From Stachybotrys elegans (Eukaryota; Ascomycota; Sordariomycetes; Hypocreales; Stachybotryaceae): 64,000 nt of DNA. Where the stretch lies: assembly GCA_020746835.1 (NCBI GenBank), contig JAGPNK010000020.1, positions 124,001 through 188,000 of the forward strand. Reading direction: 5' to 3'. Position numbers and translations under genes: made by a program. The notes under the pieces were generated by a model, which was not told the origin of the DNA, did not search any database, and saw only the letters and a program-made list of their open reading frames with translations. Numbering within the stretch: the first letter of the stretch is position 1; every line of letters begins with the position of its first letter. Shown piece by piece: positions 19,462-32,353 of the stretch.

Positions 19462-21583
19462 GGTGAAGAAATAAAATAAAATGTACCTCTGTGCGTGATG
19501 GGGGTGCGGAGCGGGCTACGATGGCTGGGATGAAGCAGCGATGGATGCGATGCTCTCCGAGGATGGATTGATAGGCTCCAGGCAGTATAGAGATGCGGTA
19601 CATACCGGCAAAGGCTGAATAATATCTATGTAGGATACAGGGTAGGCGTGTGGTGCCGGGATGGGCCAATGACTGCGGATACCTCTCTCGATCTGCCGAA
19701 ATCAACCACTTCCATTTTGTCCGATATTTCCTTTAATTTTTCTCATTTATTATTGCCTTTTTATTCTTGTTTTCATCCTGACTATTTGATTTCATTGATG
19801 TCAGGCCTTCCCTACTAGTCCTCAGCTACCTATTGACCGTCATGCGGGATGAATCCACACTTTATGGTTGTCTGGTCCGACCTCTCAGCCTCAGCAGAGT
19901 CCATCCGCGATGCTCCGTATTCCCTTAAATATCAATCAATAGATGGTGGGGGACCTGGAAACCAAATTTACCGACACAAGGATTAGGAGAAGGAGGGCCG
20001 GGCGGCGGGACGGATCATGGGCTCGGAAGAAAGACCCATGACCAAACCTTCTTAATACTCGTGATAAAGCCTCCTACCAACCCAACCAGAATGACCTGTA
20101 GGCTGGTACTTCGTAGCCATTTTATTTTATCTTTATTTATTTATGAAAAATTTATTGTATCCGTGCGCATGTAGTGGATGGATGGTGCGCCCAAGCTCTA
20201 TTGGAACACGCATACCCTGCTGCTTCAGGCCAGCAATCGTCTCCTTCCATGTGATCCCGCCTTTATTGCTGGCAATCCCTTCATTAGCTCGGGGGGTCTG
20301 ACCAAGAGCGTCGACAGATTAGCCAAGGAGAAAAGGGCTGAGGAAAGGACAGTATCAGGGAGATACACAAAAGAAGGCAAAAACCCAGCCCGAGTTGTTC
20401 CCAACCCTCCATGCCATCCCGATGTCGCAGCCGCCCAACCTCTCCAACCGACCTTGTTCACCTTCCCGGCGCGTCCCTGCACAGCAGCACTGGCCTCGAG
20501 GGACTGGAGACGAGGAAACCAAAACCTCTGCGTTGTACAAGTGTTGACCCAGTCAACAATCGCTGGGGGTGTGTGCGCTGCTGCTGCTGCTGCTGCCACC
20601 GCCACCTCCCGCCTATGCCATCCATCCAAACCATTGAAATGACATGTCATCTTTTCTCCTCTCGTGACTCCAACCTCTCGCCACCTGAAAATGGCTGCGG
20701 CCATTCATGCGGCCGCCGGATCATGACGCCGGCGAGTGATACAGGAAGACGAGGACCACTCTCAGCCCAACCCGTGTCGAGGCCCTTCCGTGGCACGACT
20801 GGGCTTATTACGTGGCTGATCGAGCTGTCACTTTGCGCACTCGTTGGGAAGCACCGTGTCATTTTTCTCACGTAAATATGCCTCGTCACATCCATCCAGT
20901 GCTCACTGCCCCGTTCCGTCGTTACCTCAAAGCACCGACGGCAGAAGAGGAACACTGCTTACGCTGGCATCATCATCGTCGTCATCGTCGTCAATCTCAT
21001 CGTCATGGGGCCGCCGCTGCCTAGCTCACGAGTCGCTTATGCATTTCTCAGGCTTGTACGTGCCTGTGCTGAGAGCACTATCAAGCTTACCAAGCCGACG
21101 CACGCAGCGCTTGCTATAGTCTTGCCTACGTAAAAGCCCGGGCGCTCCCGTAGGTCGTGAACGTGTATCTTACTTACGCCCCTCGTCATTCGATTGGTCG
21201 GATCCTCAGCTTTGTCCTTTGCTTTGGCCTCCTTCAGCTGAAAACCACCACCAGCTCCAATATTGGTCTGTCTCCTCCTCTGCCCAACCTACTGCTCCCC
21301 TTGTCTCACTATTGTGGTTTCGTGTGCGAGAATCTGACCTCAACGAGAAGCTGATGCCTTGCTGGCTTCCTATCATCCAGCTGCCGAGTTCTGACCAAAA
21401 GATTTCCTGGCTCCAAGTGCCTTCCTTATCCGTCTATGCCTGAAAAAGCAAAACAAGAAAAAACAGACCGTGCGTACCATGAGCTCCTGATCCAGAACGC
21501 CCCAGCGATGCTATATGGATGACTGGTGATGGATGCCTATACAATGATGAAATTTACATGCCCCAGGGGAGCTGTTGCCCAAT
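19462..21583. other. Intergenic region between PPCS and SEN1
   Basis: PPCS promoter on the left and SEN1 3' flank on the right, 2.1 kb. AT-rich near 19730-19790 and 20110-20160, with a (GCT)n run near 20578 and CATCGT-type triplets near 20966. Two overlapping 154-159-codon frames at 20178-20704, one on each strand, look non-coding. No gene is supported. Confidence 0.5.
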
Positions 21584-24500
21584 TTAGCGTTTGCGAGGCA
21601 CAAATAAGCTTGGCTTTGCTTTCTTGCGTGGCATAAGGGGCCCGTTGTTATTGCCTCGAGGTGGCTGCATTCCTTGTCAGCTTGGTCTCATCGTTGATGC
21701 ATCGTGAGAATGTCTGTAGCTCCTACCTGCTGTTGACCGGAGGGCATGCCTTGCTTGTTGGCCACCTGGGGCTTCGGGACGGCCCCGGCATTAGGTATCG
21801 CGGGTGGCCGCTCTGGCGGTACCATGCCCAGTGCTGACATTGCCGAAGGGTCGGTCGGCGGTTTGGCGGGCTTGAGAGGCTTCTGCCCAAACTTGCTCAT
21901 GAGACCAGACTTGGGCTTATCATTGGCCACCTGTAGTATGTTAGGGTTGTTGCACGTTCCGGATGCTATCCTCGGGAGCAATGCTTGACTCACTCTTTTG
22001 ATACTTGGTGGAGCGCCATCCGGGCTCTCTAGAGGGCGTTTCTTGTCCGCCGCAGTACGTATCACTGGGGGCCCTTCCATTCCTTGATCCATGCTGCGTG
22101 ACACGCCGACGGCGGTTCTGGGAGCAGCCTTTGTTTCCGATGTATCCTGGCTCTTCAATTCGTTCGCAGATCCTTGCTGGCGAGCTGCCGTATGTGTGGT
22201 CGAGGGAAGGCTGGCGGGTATTGGCGGCGCATCCTTCATATCAATATCCTCCTTCTGAACAGGAGCAGGAGGCGGAGGCTTGGGCACCGGTTTTGGAGCA
22301 ACGGTGTATGTCCCAGGCTTGGCCCGCTCCAATGGTTTCCGGAACATGGATAGTACATCCCCCTTGGTGTACCGATCACGTCCTTGAGCATCCTCGATGA
22401 GTTTTTTCCAAAACTCGCCTTGTACCAAAGCTCGAGAGTCACCCAGAATCCAGAGAGAAGACTTGGCACGCGTAAGACCGACGTTCATACGTCTTATATC
22501 AGTCATGAAACCGATACCGCCTGTCGAGCTGGCTCGAACGCACGAGAAGATGATGATCTCACACTCGCGACCCTGGAAAGCATCCGTAGTGTTGAATTCG
22601 ATAATCTCAGTGATGCCTTCGCCGTATCGTGCCCGGAACCGGTTCCGCAGCTCGAAAAGCTGGGCCTTGTAAGGGGTAATGATGCCAATCTTTCCCTTGA
22701 GGTCACATTCGCTGCCGTATTCCTTGCTGAATCGGTCATACATCTGTAGAGCCACCTCCAACTCTTTCATGTTGACCAGCGACTGTCCTCTGTGTCCCCT
22801 CTCTTGGACACCCTGAACGTCAAAGAAGCGGTACGGCCCCAGCAAGGCACTCCTGTGCCATGGCTGCTGACGAAGCTGCAACATGTCTTGTCCATCTTGA
22901 AGCTGTCCCTCGTAAAACTCTTTGCTCGGGAACATGCTGATTTCCGGGTGCATTCGATACTGCATGTCCAGCAGGTGGACAGACTGTGGGTGGTTCTGCT
23001 GCATGCGCACGAACAAGCTCTGATCGTAGCCGAAACGGGCAGCAGACTGGGACAGGACAGTGGGCGGAAGCTGCTTGGGATCACCGACCAAGATACACTT
23101 GCAGCAACCGTACTTGAGGGGAATCAACGCGCTTAGCTCCACACACTGGGCAGCTTCATCAATAATGACCGTCTCGAATTCCACGTCCAGGTTGCGAAAC
23201 ATCTCATGGCCACTGCCGCTGAGCGTAGCACAGATGACGTGAGCCGAATTCAGGATTTCTTGCTGGATCTGTCGGCGCCGCAACTCCATCTCTCGCGCAA
23301 TAGAGTTGCCGCTGTCCTTGTTCGCATCAATCTGCTTTCCGATCTGCATCTGTTGTCTTTTGAGCTCTTCAAACTTGCGAGACAACTCGTTGTACAAAGC
23401 ACGGTTTTCATCGCCTCGGCTTGCCTCGAGGCGGGGTCGCAAGTGTGACAGCTCTTCCTTCACCTTGGCTGCATCCTCATGGAGTTTGTCTCGATCGGCT
23501 TTTGCCTTGTCTCTGGTGGTATCTCCTTCCAGTCGGATCTTCACAAGCTCATCAAGCGTGACATCCTTGACTGCTGCGTTGATAGCATCGGTACGACCAA
23601 GCCGCAGAACGTTAATATTCTTCACCTTGCCGCCTGTCGTCTTGATGCCGCCCTTTAGACGCAGCACCAGTTCGTCTACGGCAGCGTTACTTGGAGCACA
23701 CACCAAGAGCTTCTTAGGGCGTGTCTGGTTGTTCGGTGCATTGGGAGGCCGCGCCCCTCCTATTGGAACGCCAGTGCCGCCAGCCTGAGCGAGTTGCTCC
23801 GACAGGAGAGATCCTACCATTGCGATGATGGTCTTTGTTTTTCCTGTTCCAGGAGGTCTGAAAATATTAGCCAACGTTCAAAGTTCCGACTTGTAGCATG
23901 ACTCACCCTTGGATCAAAGTGAAGCCGTCGTTATCCTGCGCCCCCAGCACAGCCAGAGCCTGTCCACGGTTCAAGGTCCAGTTTTCCATCCAGTTGGATA
24001 TCTTTTCCTCGCCGTAACGGATAATTGGCGAAGGCTCCGCCTTCAAGATTTCATCCATCAAGTCATAATATTGTAGACTCTCGAGAGCGGCGTACTCGCG
24101 CTCTATAGTCGTCATGTTGGTAATCTTGATCCCGTGGACCGTGTTGCCAGGGGTAAGGACGGGAGTCAACTGGTTGTTGCGGGATGCAACGCGATATGTG
24201 ACTTCAATCAGATCCTTCTTGTATGTGATGCGGTGCACACGTGCAAGACAATGCCGCGCGGATACATCCAAAAGAGGCTTCTCTGCCTCGGATACAAGGA
24301 GGATGTCTCCTTCTGAGACCCCGCGATCTTTGTTTTGTACGATTGGCATGGTGAAAGCTACCTCGAGATAGCTGTCGACACTGGCACGACTAGCAATCTT
24401 CATGCCGAAGGGCTGACCGGTTACTTCATCCTTGGCGGTGACGAAGGAGCGCCAGGCCTCAGACGCCAGCAATGGGAAGAAAGTCTCCTGATAAGACCTT

Positions 24501-27500
24501 GGGTCCATGTATTTCGTGGCCACCTCGCTGGCCTTGGGCCCGTTGGGTGGATCGTTGCCATTGTGAAAGATGTCCCAGGCCAGGATGGCGTTATGAAGCC
24601 TATCCATTGGAGGGATCAGTCGTGCCCGCATTTCCTTGACAGAACGTTGCTGTCGCGTTTTCTTGACAGGCCTACGGGTCAAATCGCGAAGCGCCTGCAG
24701 TCGGCGCTTGTCGGCTTCGTTGAGAGATTTCTGCCCTCCCGCACTTAGCGTTGCTAGTTGAGAGTCAGAGTCCGAATCATCATCTTCATCCGACTCTTCA
24801 TCCGAACTGTTAACCATGATGTCGCTCCGGTCTTTGCCAGCACCACCTAGGCCGAGAAGCCCAGAACCGTCACCAGGGCCAGTTTCACCCCTGATTTGAC
24901 GTGCGCGAGCTATGGCTTCGGCGTCTCGCTTGGCCTTTTCGGCCTTCTCCCGTTGCCGACTCTCCTTTAGCCTGGATACCATCTCCTTGTCAGGAAGCTT
25001 GGCCTTCGCCTTCGCCCTTGCTCTCTGCGCCTCGATCTGCCGAAGCAGAGGATTGTCGACAGACTTGCTGAGCTCAAGCACATCGGATCTGTTGGAGGAT
25101 GACGCCGGAGTTGTTCCTGTTCCAGACTTCGACCAAGCATCAAGCTTGCTTTGTTTCTTTAGCTTTTCTTTCTGCTTCGTGGCAAACAGGTCGTGGCTTG
25201 ACCCAACACTGCCAATGTGTATGATTTGGACATCATCGTCGTGTCCTAATGCCTGCAGAAGTTCGGCCCGCTGCTGATCCGTGAGATTAGTGGTGCGGGT
25301 GTATTTGCCAGGGGTGGACGTTGGCACGCACGCGTCCGTGATGAGCTGGCGGGATTTAGAGTTGATCTCGAGGTTGTTTTCACGGAGCCGTTTCAGGATC
25401 TTGCATAGAACCCGAACTGTGACGTCGACTAGCCACCTATCCTTGAGTCGGATCATGTTCTCCATACCTCGGAAGTTCTCCTTGGCCGGTTCAAGAATGC
25501 GAACCATCATGTCCTTCTCGCTCCTGCCAAGCGCTGTCGCCGATGTCAGGAGACCATCCTCAGCAATGAGCTTCTCCGCAAGCTCCATGATCTCTCGGCA
25601 AAACTCGGTCATGATGGCATTTGGGATGGTGAAGGACCAAGCCTCTATGTTGAGACATGCCTTCGAAACAAAGCGCCACTGCTCGTTCCACCAACGAAGA
25701 ACCGTGGCAGCGGATTTGGGGTCCAGCGTTTTCACTCGCAGCACGCCCGAGGAAGGATCCGTGAGGCCGCGAAGCACATCTCGGCTCATATTCAGGATTG
25801 GTCGAATAGGGTCCCAAGGAAAAGGAGGTCGCAAAACTCTTTCCAGAGTCCAGACCATGGATGCTAGGGTTTGGTCTGGGTGCAACTGTGACATCTGTTC
25901 CAACGCTCCACTCCTGGAAAGCTCTCCCGTCCAGCTTTTGAGGACTTCGGACGCAGCTTCGGCAAGATCTGTCTCTCCTCGCACTGAAATACCAACAGTG
26001 ACCTGAAAGGGGAGTCGATCCGAGAATAAAGCATTCAGGTCGGTAGCATCAAGCTCCGATACCCGGCCTAGAATCCTGGCAAGAACATTCTCCACGTTCT
26101 GTAGAGCCGCATTGAACCGAATGCTTGACTCACTGAGCTGCGAGGCCGCCTTTGGGCGTCTGATCTCCTCAACAACAATAAGAGGACTGAGTGACAGCAG
26201 AATGTCCTTGGAAAGGCTGACTTGATCGGATGTTCCGTCTATCATCTCGACCACTCCCTCCCAAAAAACCTTGGAATCTCTCGTCACCGTGGATTGGAGC
26301 TGTGCATTGTTGTTGAGAATGACGAACTCTTCCGAGAACAACTTGGTGTCGAGCTTCATCGCAGCCTGCATGAGCTCTTTGGCAGTATCGGCTACCTGGA
26401 AGGTGGTCCAGCCTTCGTGATTGCCAGGGGAGGGATTAAGACTCTGTAATATGAGCGTCTTGTGCTTCATCACTAGGTTGAAGGCCGCATTTGCGTAAAG
26501 GTGCGTGGTGCCAGACCCGATCTTGATCTCAGGATCGAGGAATGACTGCATGGTGAATTGCAGAGCATCGAACCCAGCGCGTACACATGCAGCCTGGCCA
26601 GGCTCACCGATACTTTGATCCTTGGCCAAGGTCTCGAACAAAGTATGCATCAACACTTCACATGCATCGTATCGGCGGTCACGACTCAAAGACCGAAGCC
26701 ACGGGTCGATCCATGAGGTAGGGAAGGGAACTCGCCGAGTACCAGGCTCAAACCCAGTCCAGCAGTCCTCCAGCGACTGTCTAAGAAGCGCCTTGTACAC
26801 GGGGCTTCCGAACAGCAAGTCGGCGATGACATTGGGTCGGGCGTCGCCCACTACATCCCAGAAGGCTTTGGGAGATTTCGTTAGAAGGAACGAAACAACG
26901 CGGATGGTAATCACGAGCACAGCTTCAGAGTTGCAGTGTTGGATGTGCCGGAAGAGCAGGTCATAAATGTTGGCGCTTCCCAACTGGGTCTCGAGGCTGC
27001 GTAGACGCGTCAGGATGAGCTCATGGGTGAGAGCACGGAGAATCTCCTGAAAGCTTTCCCAGAACTGCGCAATCTCAAGGTACATCTCACTGCTGGGGCG
27101 TGCGAGATCCAGCCTGCCAACGGCATCAATAGCACTGATTATGCCACCGCTGACAGCCCAGTCGAACTGCTCTTCAGAGATGGAGTTGGAGTCAATATTC
27201 TTCCAGTTCTCCTGGGCCCATCGACGCCGATCTTCATTTTTCTGGTCGAAAAGAAAGTATGTCATGCCAGGCAAAGGGTCCTTGGTGCCGAGCTTCAAGT
27301 AGCTCTTGCCCTGCAAACGCATGAAGACATATTGAAAAATGGTTCGCTGCTCGGGGTTGGCCATGTATGGAATGCAGCAGAGGGCTTCGTAGATGGCGAT
27401 GTGGACTGTGGGGAGATGCTCGCCGAAGGAAGATTTCTTGAAGACGGTGCCAGTGTCTTCGATCTTCTCAATAAACTGCTTGGCCCACGTAAGATTGTGA

Positions 27501-27975
27501 TTGATGCGGGCAATGTCGAGTCGGTCGAGCAGGTCCTTGATTTGAAGGAGAACATCGTCGTTCCATCGCCTTAGAAGTCATGTTAGCGGGTGCCCTTCTA
27601 CGAAGCTAGCTGTCATACGTACTCGGAAAATTTCTGAAGATGATATTTCCGTTTCATATGCCAGTTGAGAACACATTCCGAGCAGTACTTGAGGGTATCT
27701 TCCAGTCGCTGGGTAAAGCTCTCAAGCCATTTCCCAGCATCCCGTTTGTCAAACCCAAAGATCAGGCTATTCCAATAGGTTATCTCTATGCGTTTGTTTC
27801 CGTCCTCGATTCGCTTCTTCTTTTCATCGACGGATATCTTGGACTCGGGATCTTCGAACGTCTTGTAATTCTCGTCGTCATCGGGACCTATACGAGGGCA
27901 AAGCAGATGGTGGTCGTCCGGGAGTTGCTGAAGTTCCTCAAACCATTTGGCGAGTTCCTCGTGGAGATTTGACAT
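21584..27975 (-). CDS. SEN1: SEN1 RNA/DNA helicase (five exons, 2054 aa)
   Basis: SF1B helicase that terminates non-coding RNA transcription and removes R-loops (senataxin in animals). Minus-strand exons: 27623-27975, 23907-27569, 21994-23857, 21727-21930 and 21584-21664; every junction keeps frame. Residues 1 to about 1200 form the helical N-terminal domain (HEELAKWFEELQQLPDD near the start) and a disordered basic/acidic linker. The helicase core has motif I GPPGTGKTKT (about residue 1339, built across the exon 2/3 junction), motif II DEAAQCVELSALIPL, motif III GDPKQLPPTVLS, motif V TTDAFQGRECEIIIFSCVRA and motif VI NVGLTRAKSSLWILGD. The last exon encodes PPRGNNNGPLMPRKKAKPSL and FVPRKR, a basic tail like a nuclear signal; without that splice the frame would end at a TGA after 19 other residues. 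The intron 21931-21993 is 63 nt and free of in-frame stops. Confidence 0.96.
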
Positions 27976-29456
27976 GGTGTCTGTGAAGATGGGATAGCGG
28001 CGAGCGCATCTCCGATGGCGATGGCTACCGTCTGTGGCACGCGAGGAGTTCGAACGCCCTTTGTAATAGAAGCGAGCGTTTCCTAACAGCTAATTTCGGT
28101 GGTCGGGCGTCAGAGCAAGGCACAGCCGAACGCCAGCTGGTAGCTTGGTGGTTTGGAGGGTCGTTGAGACGGATCGAAGTACCGAATGTGCTGGATTAGG
28201 ATGTACGGATAACAAAGGAGAAAACAGGTAGGGAACGAAGCGCCAAGTTGCGCCGCCGTAGGTGTCCTCGACTAGCTGTGAGCTGCGGCACAAAAGGCAA
28301 GTCTTGGGGAAGAAAGAAATCCCCTTGCAGAGGGCCTTTGTGGTGGTGGTGGTTGCACAAGGTTTGGAGGAATTATCAAGGTGGAGCAGTGCCTGCCCAG
28401 GTACTGTATGTACTTACCGCGTCACCGTCAGTAAGCTGGTCCGATTCTGCACGCGTTTGGTTGACGGTGGGCAAACTGCAAGGGCTTTAATTGATTGTGG
28501 CCCGTGCACCATCCGTCACCATAGCAGCACCTTTGCGGCTCCTCAGGACGACCTACTCCTGCCGTACCTCATACTTGCCTTCAGGTAGTTAGTACTACTA
28601 ACTTATGCAGGCATTGTCAGGCTCTCGCCCAGTTTGATGTAAGCTCGTGTCAGCCACAGCAGAATGAAAGAGAAGGAGAGAATAGGGCATAAATAATCAG
28701 AAGGACTTGTGACCCTTTGGTCCCCTTGCACGTCTCTTCAAGATCACGCTGGCGGTTCATTGTGTCCTGGAAACGTGGGTGGGCATCATTCATCCCATCC
28801 CAACTTGCCTCTGGCACATACTCTCATCCAAAGTAACAGGTGTGAAAAAATTAACGGAGATGGTGTTAATGAGGTGCTCGCACCCTGGGCGTGTCACTTT
28901 GGGGCTACTCGTTTGTTGAGCTGCACCAACCGGATCGCCGACAACTGTAGCCAGCTGCAAAACCATCTATCACCTTCTTTCTTACCCACGCTGTTATCCA
29001 TGATGTGTGGCACTCGGGAGCCATGCGTGACATGAGCCTGGCGGGTAAAGAGCAGACACCATGAGATACCTGCTGCCGGACCTACAACGGGCCACTGCCT
29101 ACCTCTACTTACCTCTCATTGTGCAACACCTTGTCATTTTGATCGCCAATTCGCCAGCTTCTACAGTTTGCTTCCCGGGCAATCCGTGAACCTAGAAACA
29201 GGTCACATAGATGAACGGGCTGAGATTGCCTCCCTTCTAGACCTCCCAAAGCCTTGCACCTCTCTGGCCTATCAGCTTTCGCTGGTCAAGTCACTTTGCC
29301 CACCACAGGTACTCACTCCTACGTCTTGCCTCTCTAGAATACGCATACGTATCACATATTAACTCGAAAGCTCAACAGATACTCCAAGTTGTTTTGTTTC
29401 TCGCCCTGTGCCGCCACCGAGTCCCATCGCTGGGTCTTGGAGCGAGAGCCATCATC
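27976..29456. other. Divergent promoter region between SEN1 and the RID-type methyltransferase
   Basis: 1.5 kb between two divergent starts. Frames of 60-110 codons on either strand have no recognisable content, and no clear TATA box or repeat is seen. It may be regulatory for both genes. Confidence 0.5.
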
Positions 29457-31325
29457 ATGCCTGCTCCAGACTACCAGGGAGGGAGCAGAAGCAGAAGCAG
29501 CAGCGTCAGCTCTACCTGTACCCTGGGAAGAGAAGAGCCGCCCGTGGTGGATCTTTTCGAAGACGAGGTCATAGACCTGACTCGAGACGATGGCATTCAG
29601 TTATATAACGACCCAGGGCGACCCCGAGGATTCGTCCATAGCTCCGCTGGGGTGATTCGACACGGGGATCTGATCGAAATCAGGGAAATACAGATGGGCA
29701 ACCACTTCATAGACTTCCTTCATGTGAAGTCGACCAGCACAGTCCAGGGCCAGGCCATCATACGAGGAGTTCCTTTTGTAAGGACCACTGCGATGCGCGG
29801 AAAGCTTCCCAAAAAGCCGAACGAGCTTTGCATGTTTCTACATCAACAAATCGAAGATGGCAGTGCCGTTCGGGAGCCTCTTCTAGTTGAGATAAACCCG
29901 CGCTCGGTGATTCGGAAGCGCAAGCTAGTTGTGACAAACGCCATCTACCCGCACCACAACCCTCATATCCAGCCACGCCGTGACGCCCGCCAACAGAGCG
30001 CAATACGACAATCGGGTTGGCTTGTATGTCGATGGAAGATGACAGTTCTGTTTACACTGCGAGGACGTCAAACCAAGCCAGAGGAAGAAATCATCGAAAG
30101 GATCCGATGGGACGAAGTCACAGAGCCGGCTTATCGAGTCAGCAACGATGTTCTGCGCAACCAGTGGCGCGGCGGCAGGGTGAAAGGAGGATCCTGGTCA
30201 CCTGTCAGCGAGTCAGAAGGAGTGACAGTCTGCCTTGACGAGGCATGCGAGCAGGATGCAGGCAGAACGCGCAGATACACTTTATTCGACGCCTTTTCTG
30301 GTGCTGGAGGTGTTTCCCGAGGGGCACAGAGCGCCGGCTTCAAAGTCGCCTATGCTGTTGACAAGGAAGCTACTGTCTGGCAAACCTACAAAGCGAATTT
30401 CCCGGAAGCAAAGCTATTTGAGATGCCTATTGACGAAGTCGTCAGAGTGATGGGACACGTGCGAGCTAACATCCTGCACCTGTCACCCCCATGCCAGTTT
30501 TTCTCTCCCGCACATACCATAGCCGCAGCTCATGATGATGAGAACATATTCGCGCTCTTTGCCTGCAGCGAGTTGATCCGCCGAGTCAAGCCCCGACTGA
30601 TAACACTAGAGGAGACCTTTGGTTTGACATTTGAGCGTCACCAGATCTTCTTCCGGGCCCTGATTCAACAACTCACCCAGTTCGGATATTCTGTCCGGTG
30701 GCGTGTAGTCAGGCTTTGCACCTGGGGTTCTTCTCAAGATCGGAAAAGGCTCATACTGCTTGCTGCAGGGCCAGGGGAGGAACTGCCAACATTCCCAGAG
30801 GCGACACACTCGGACGGCACGGATGGCCTGAAGCCGTTCAGGACTGTTCGTCGGGCCATAGAGAGAATCCGACCAGGCGATGACCTCCATAACCTGGAGA
30901 CTGTGCGGCAATTCGAATCTCCCAGAGTTGCACGGGATCCGTCAGGCGAATATCTAGCTGGCACGATCACCACAGGCGGAGGTGGGCTATACTATCCCGA
31001 CGGCACTCGAAATTTCACACTCCGAGAGCTCGCGAGCCTCCAGGGATTCCCACTAGACTACAAGTTTTTGGGAGACGTGACATCGATCAAACGACAGATT
31101 GGGAACGCTTTCCCGCCAAATACAGTCAAGGTGCTTTACAATCATCTGAGGAACTGGCTGCTTCGACAGGACGGTGTTGCTCCCCATTGGGAACATGAAG
31201 ATGCTGTCACGGTCGAAGACGACACTTCATCTGCCGTACACGCCGGAGGTATCATGGCGAACGAGTCGATTGCGATAATAGCAGACGAAGATGTCGAGAT
31301 GTGTGAGATGATCGACCTTACTTGA
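29457..31325 (+). CDS. rid: RID/Masc1-type C5 cytosine DNA methyltransferase
   Basis: RID is needed for repeat-induced point mutation in Neurospora, and its relative Masc1 for MIP in Ascobolus; both act on duplicated DNA in the sexual phase. Single exon, first ATG at 29457, 622 residues, shorter than N. crassa RID. Residues about 60-160 resemble a BAH-like module (HGDLIEIREIQMGNHFIDFL). The catalytic part has motif I LFDAFSGAGGVSRGAQSAGF (about 275), motif IV SPPCQFFSPAHT with the catalytic Cys (about 344), motif VI EET in place of the ENV of ordinary methyltransferases, motif VIII SSQDRKRLI, motif IX LRELASLQGFP and motif X IKRQIGNAFPP. Both PPCQFFSPAHT and the EET variant mark the RID clade. 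The target-recognition part is short. VIDLT near residue 38 and MIDLT at the very C-terminus look like SUMO-interacting motifs. No frameshift or stop, so the gene appears intact. Confidence 0.94.
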   Translation: MPAPDYQGGSRSRSSSVSSTCTLGREEPPVVDLFEDEVIDLTRDDGIQLYNDPGRPRGFVHSSAGVIRHGDLIEIREIQMGNHFIDFLHVKSTSTVQGQAIIRGVPFVRTTAMRGKLPKKPNELCMFLHQQIEDGSAVREPLLVEINPRSVIRKRKLVVTNAIYPHHNPHIQPRRDARQQSAIRQSGWLVCRWKMTVLFTLRGRQTKPEEEIIERIRWDEVTEPAYRVSNDVLRNQWRGGRVKGGSWSPVSESEGVTVCLDEACEQDAGRTRRYTLFDAFSGAGGVSRGAQSAGFKVAYAVDKEATVWQTYKANFPEAKLFEMPIDEVVRVMGHVRANILHLSPPCQFFSPAHTIAAAHDDENIFALFACSELIRRVKPRLITLEETFGLTFERHQIFFRALIQQLTQFGYSVRWRVVRLCTWGSSQDRKRLILLAAGPGEELPTFPEATHSDGTDGLKPFRTVRRAIERIRPGDDLHNLETVRQFESPRVARDPSGEYLAGTITTGGGGLYYPDGTRNFTLRELASLQGFPLDYKFLGDVTSIKRQIGNAFPPNTVKVLYNHLRNWLLRQDGVAPHWEHEDAVTVEDDTSSAVHAGGIMANESIAIIADEDVEMCEMIDLT

Positions 31326-32353
31326 TCTTTACAGCTAGGGAAAGGTCTGCTCTCCTCGTATGGAGGGATGTCGGTTTATTAGGTGACCGCAGTACCAGTA
31401 CTGTTCTAGGAACGGCGGGGTTGTGGAGGGCATCAGGTTGTGTCCATGTTATGGGAACAAATGGTTCAAGTCCAGTGAACAGCTTGTGGAAGAAAGATGC
31501 TGAAGTTGCCATTGCTCAAGGATATCGGGGCCATAGCGTATGCCTGGATCTAAGAAGAAACACGGCTGCTTTTGTACAATCCGTAGGCAGACAATTTGGA
31601 AGAGAAAATCAAGCTCTTTGAATGAGAAAAGGCAGACAGTTAACAAGAACCTGTCGTTCTCGTTGTAGGTGATTCGCTACCCAATGCACAACATCGCAAC
31701 TCAAAGTGATCAGAATAGCAGGAAGGCACTTGGAGGAGGGTAGGCAACACACCTCTAGTTTACTGCTTGCGGGCGCGAGAGTCCCTGAATGCACCGAGTG
31801 TCAAATTACCTGTGCTCCAGTCTGCGCAGCTGCCACTGCCAACAGCCGGCACAGCGATGATTCACAGACAAACAGCGACCTGCAGCTTAAGGCAACCGAA
31901 TTTAAGTTAGCGTTTGCAGGCAGGCGGCAACCTCTCATCCTCTTCCTTCCTGCACTCCTGCACTTCTGCACCTCTGCACCTCCGTTCTTTCCCTCTTTCC
32001 TTCTTCTTCGCACCACCCTGCTCTTTCCCTCGCCCTGCCTCTTCCCTCGCCTTTCTTCTTTCATCAGCTCTTTTTTCATCAGAGACTTGAAAGGTACCTC
32101 TCCTCTGCCTGCCCTACGCTTCTCATCCCTCTCCTTCATCGGTACCTGGAGCTTTTGTCCTTTTCTCCTCTGTGAGAGGCACCCTGGACTGCGTTTGCCC
32201 TCAGCCCCCAAGAGGTTCGCTGCAGATACGAGGTATATTGGTCTTTCGCATCATTCCCATTCTTATTTATTGCATAAGGAGCTAACCAGTATCTAGCAGC
32301 CAGCACCACGAACCCGTTGGCTTGTCTCTCTCACCGAAAGAACCTGTGCCAAG
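31326..32353. other. Intergenic region between the RID-type gene and the SF1 helicase
   Basis: 1.0 kb. The right half (31920-32220) is pyrimidine-rich on the plus strand (CTTCCTT-type runs), common in fungal promoters and leaders. Overlapping frames of 136 and 196 codons there have biased composition and no family signal. No gene is supported. Confidence 0.55.

Noticed and set aside
18385..19479. 364-codon plus-strand frame
   Set aside because: Antisense to phosphopantothenate-cysteine ligase, whose signature is unmistakable.
20178..20704. Overlapping 154- and 159-codon frames on opposite strands
   Set aside because: Low-complexity alanine runs come from a GCT repeat; no domain.
31463..31474. 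GGTTCAAGTCC, a possible tRNA B box
   Set aside because: The flanks do not pair as a T stem and no A box or cloverleaf can be built around it.
31706..32296. 196-codon plus-strand frame before the SF1 helicase
   Set aside because: Pyrimidine-rich leader sequence; amino acid content (F, L, S, P) reflects base composition and there is an antisense frame of similar length.
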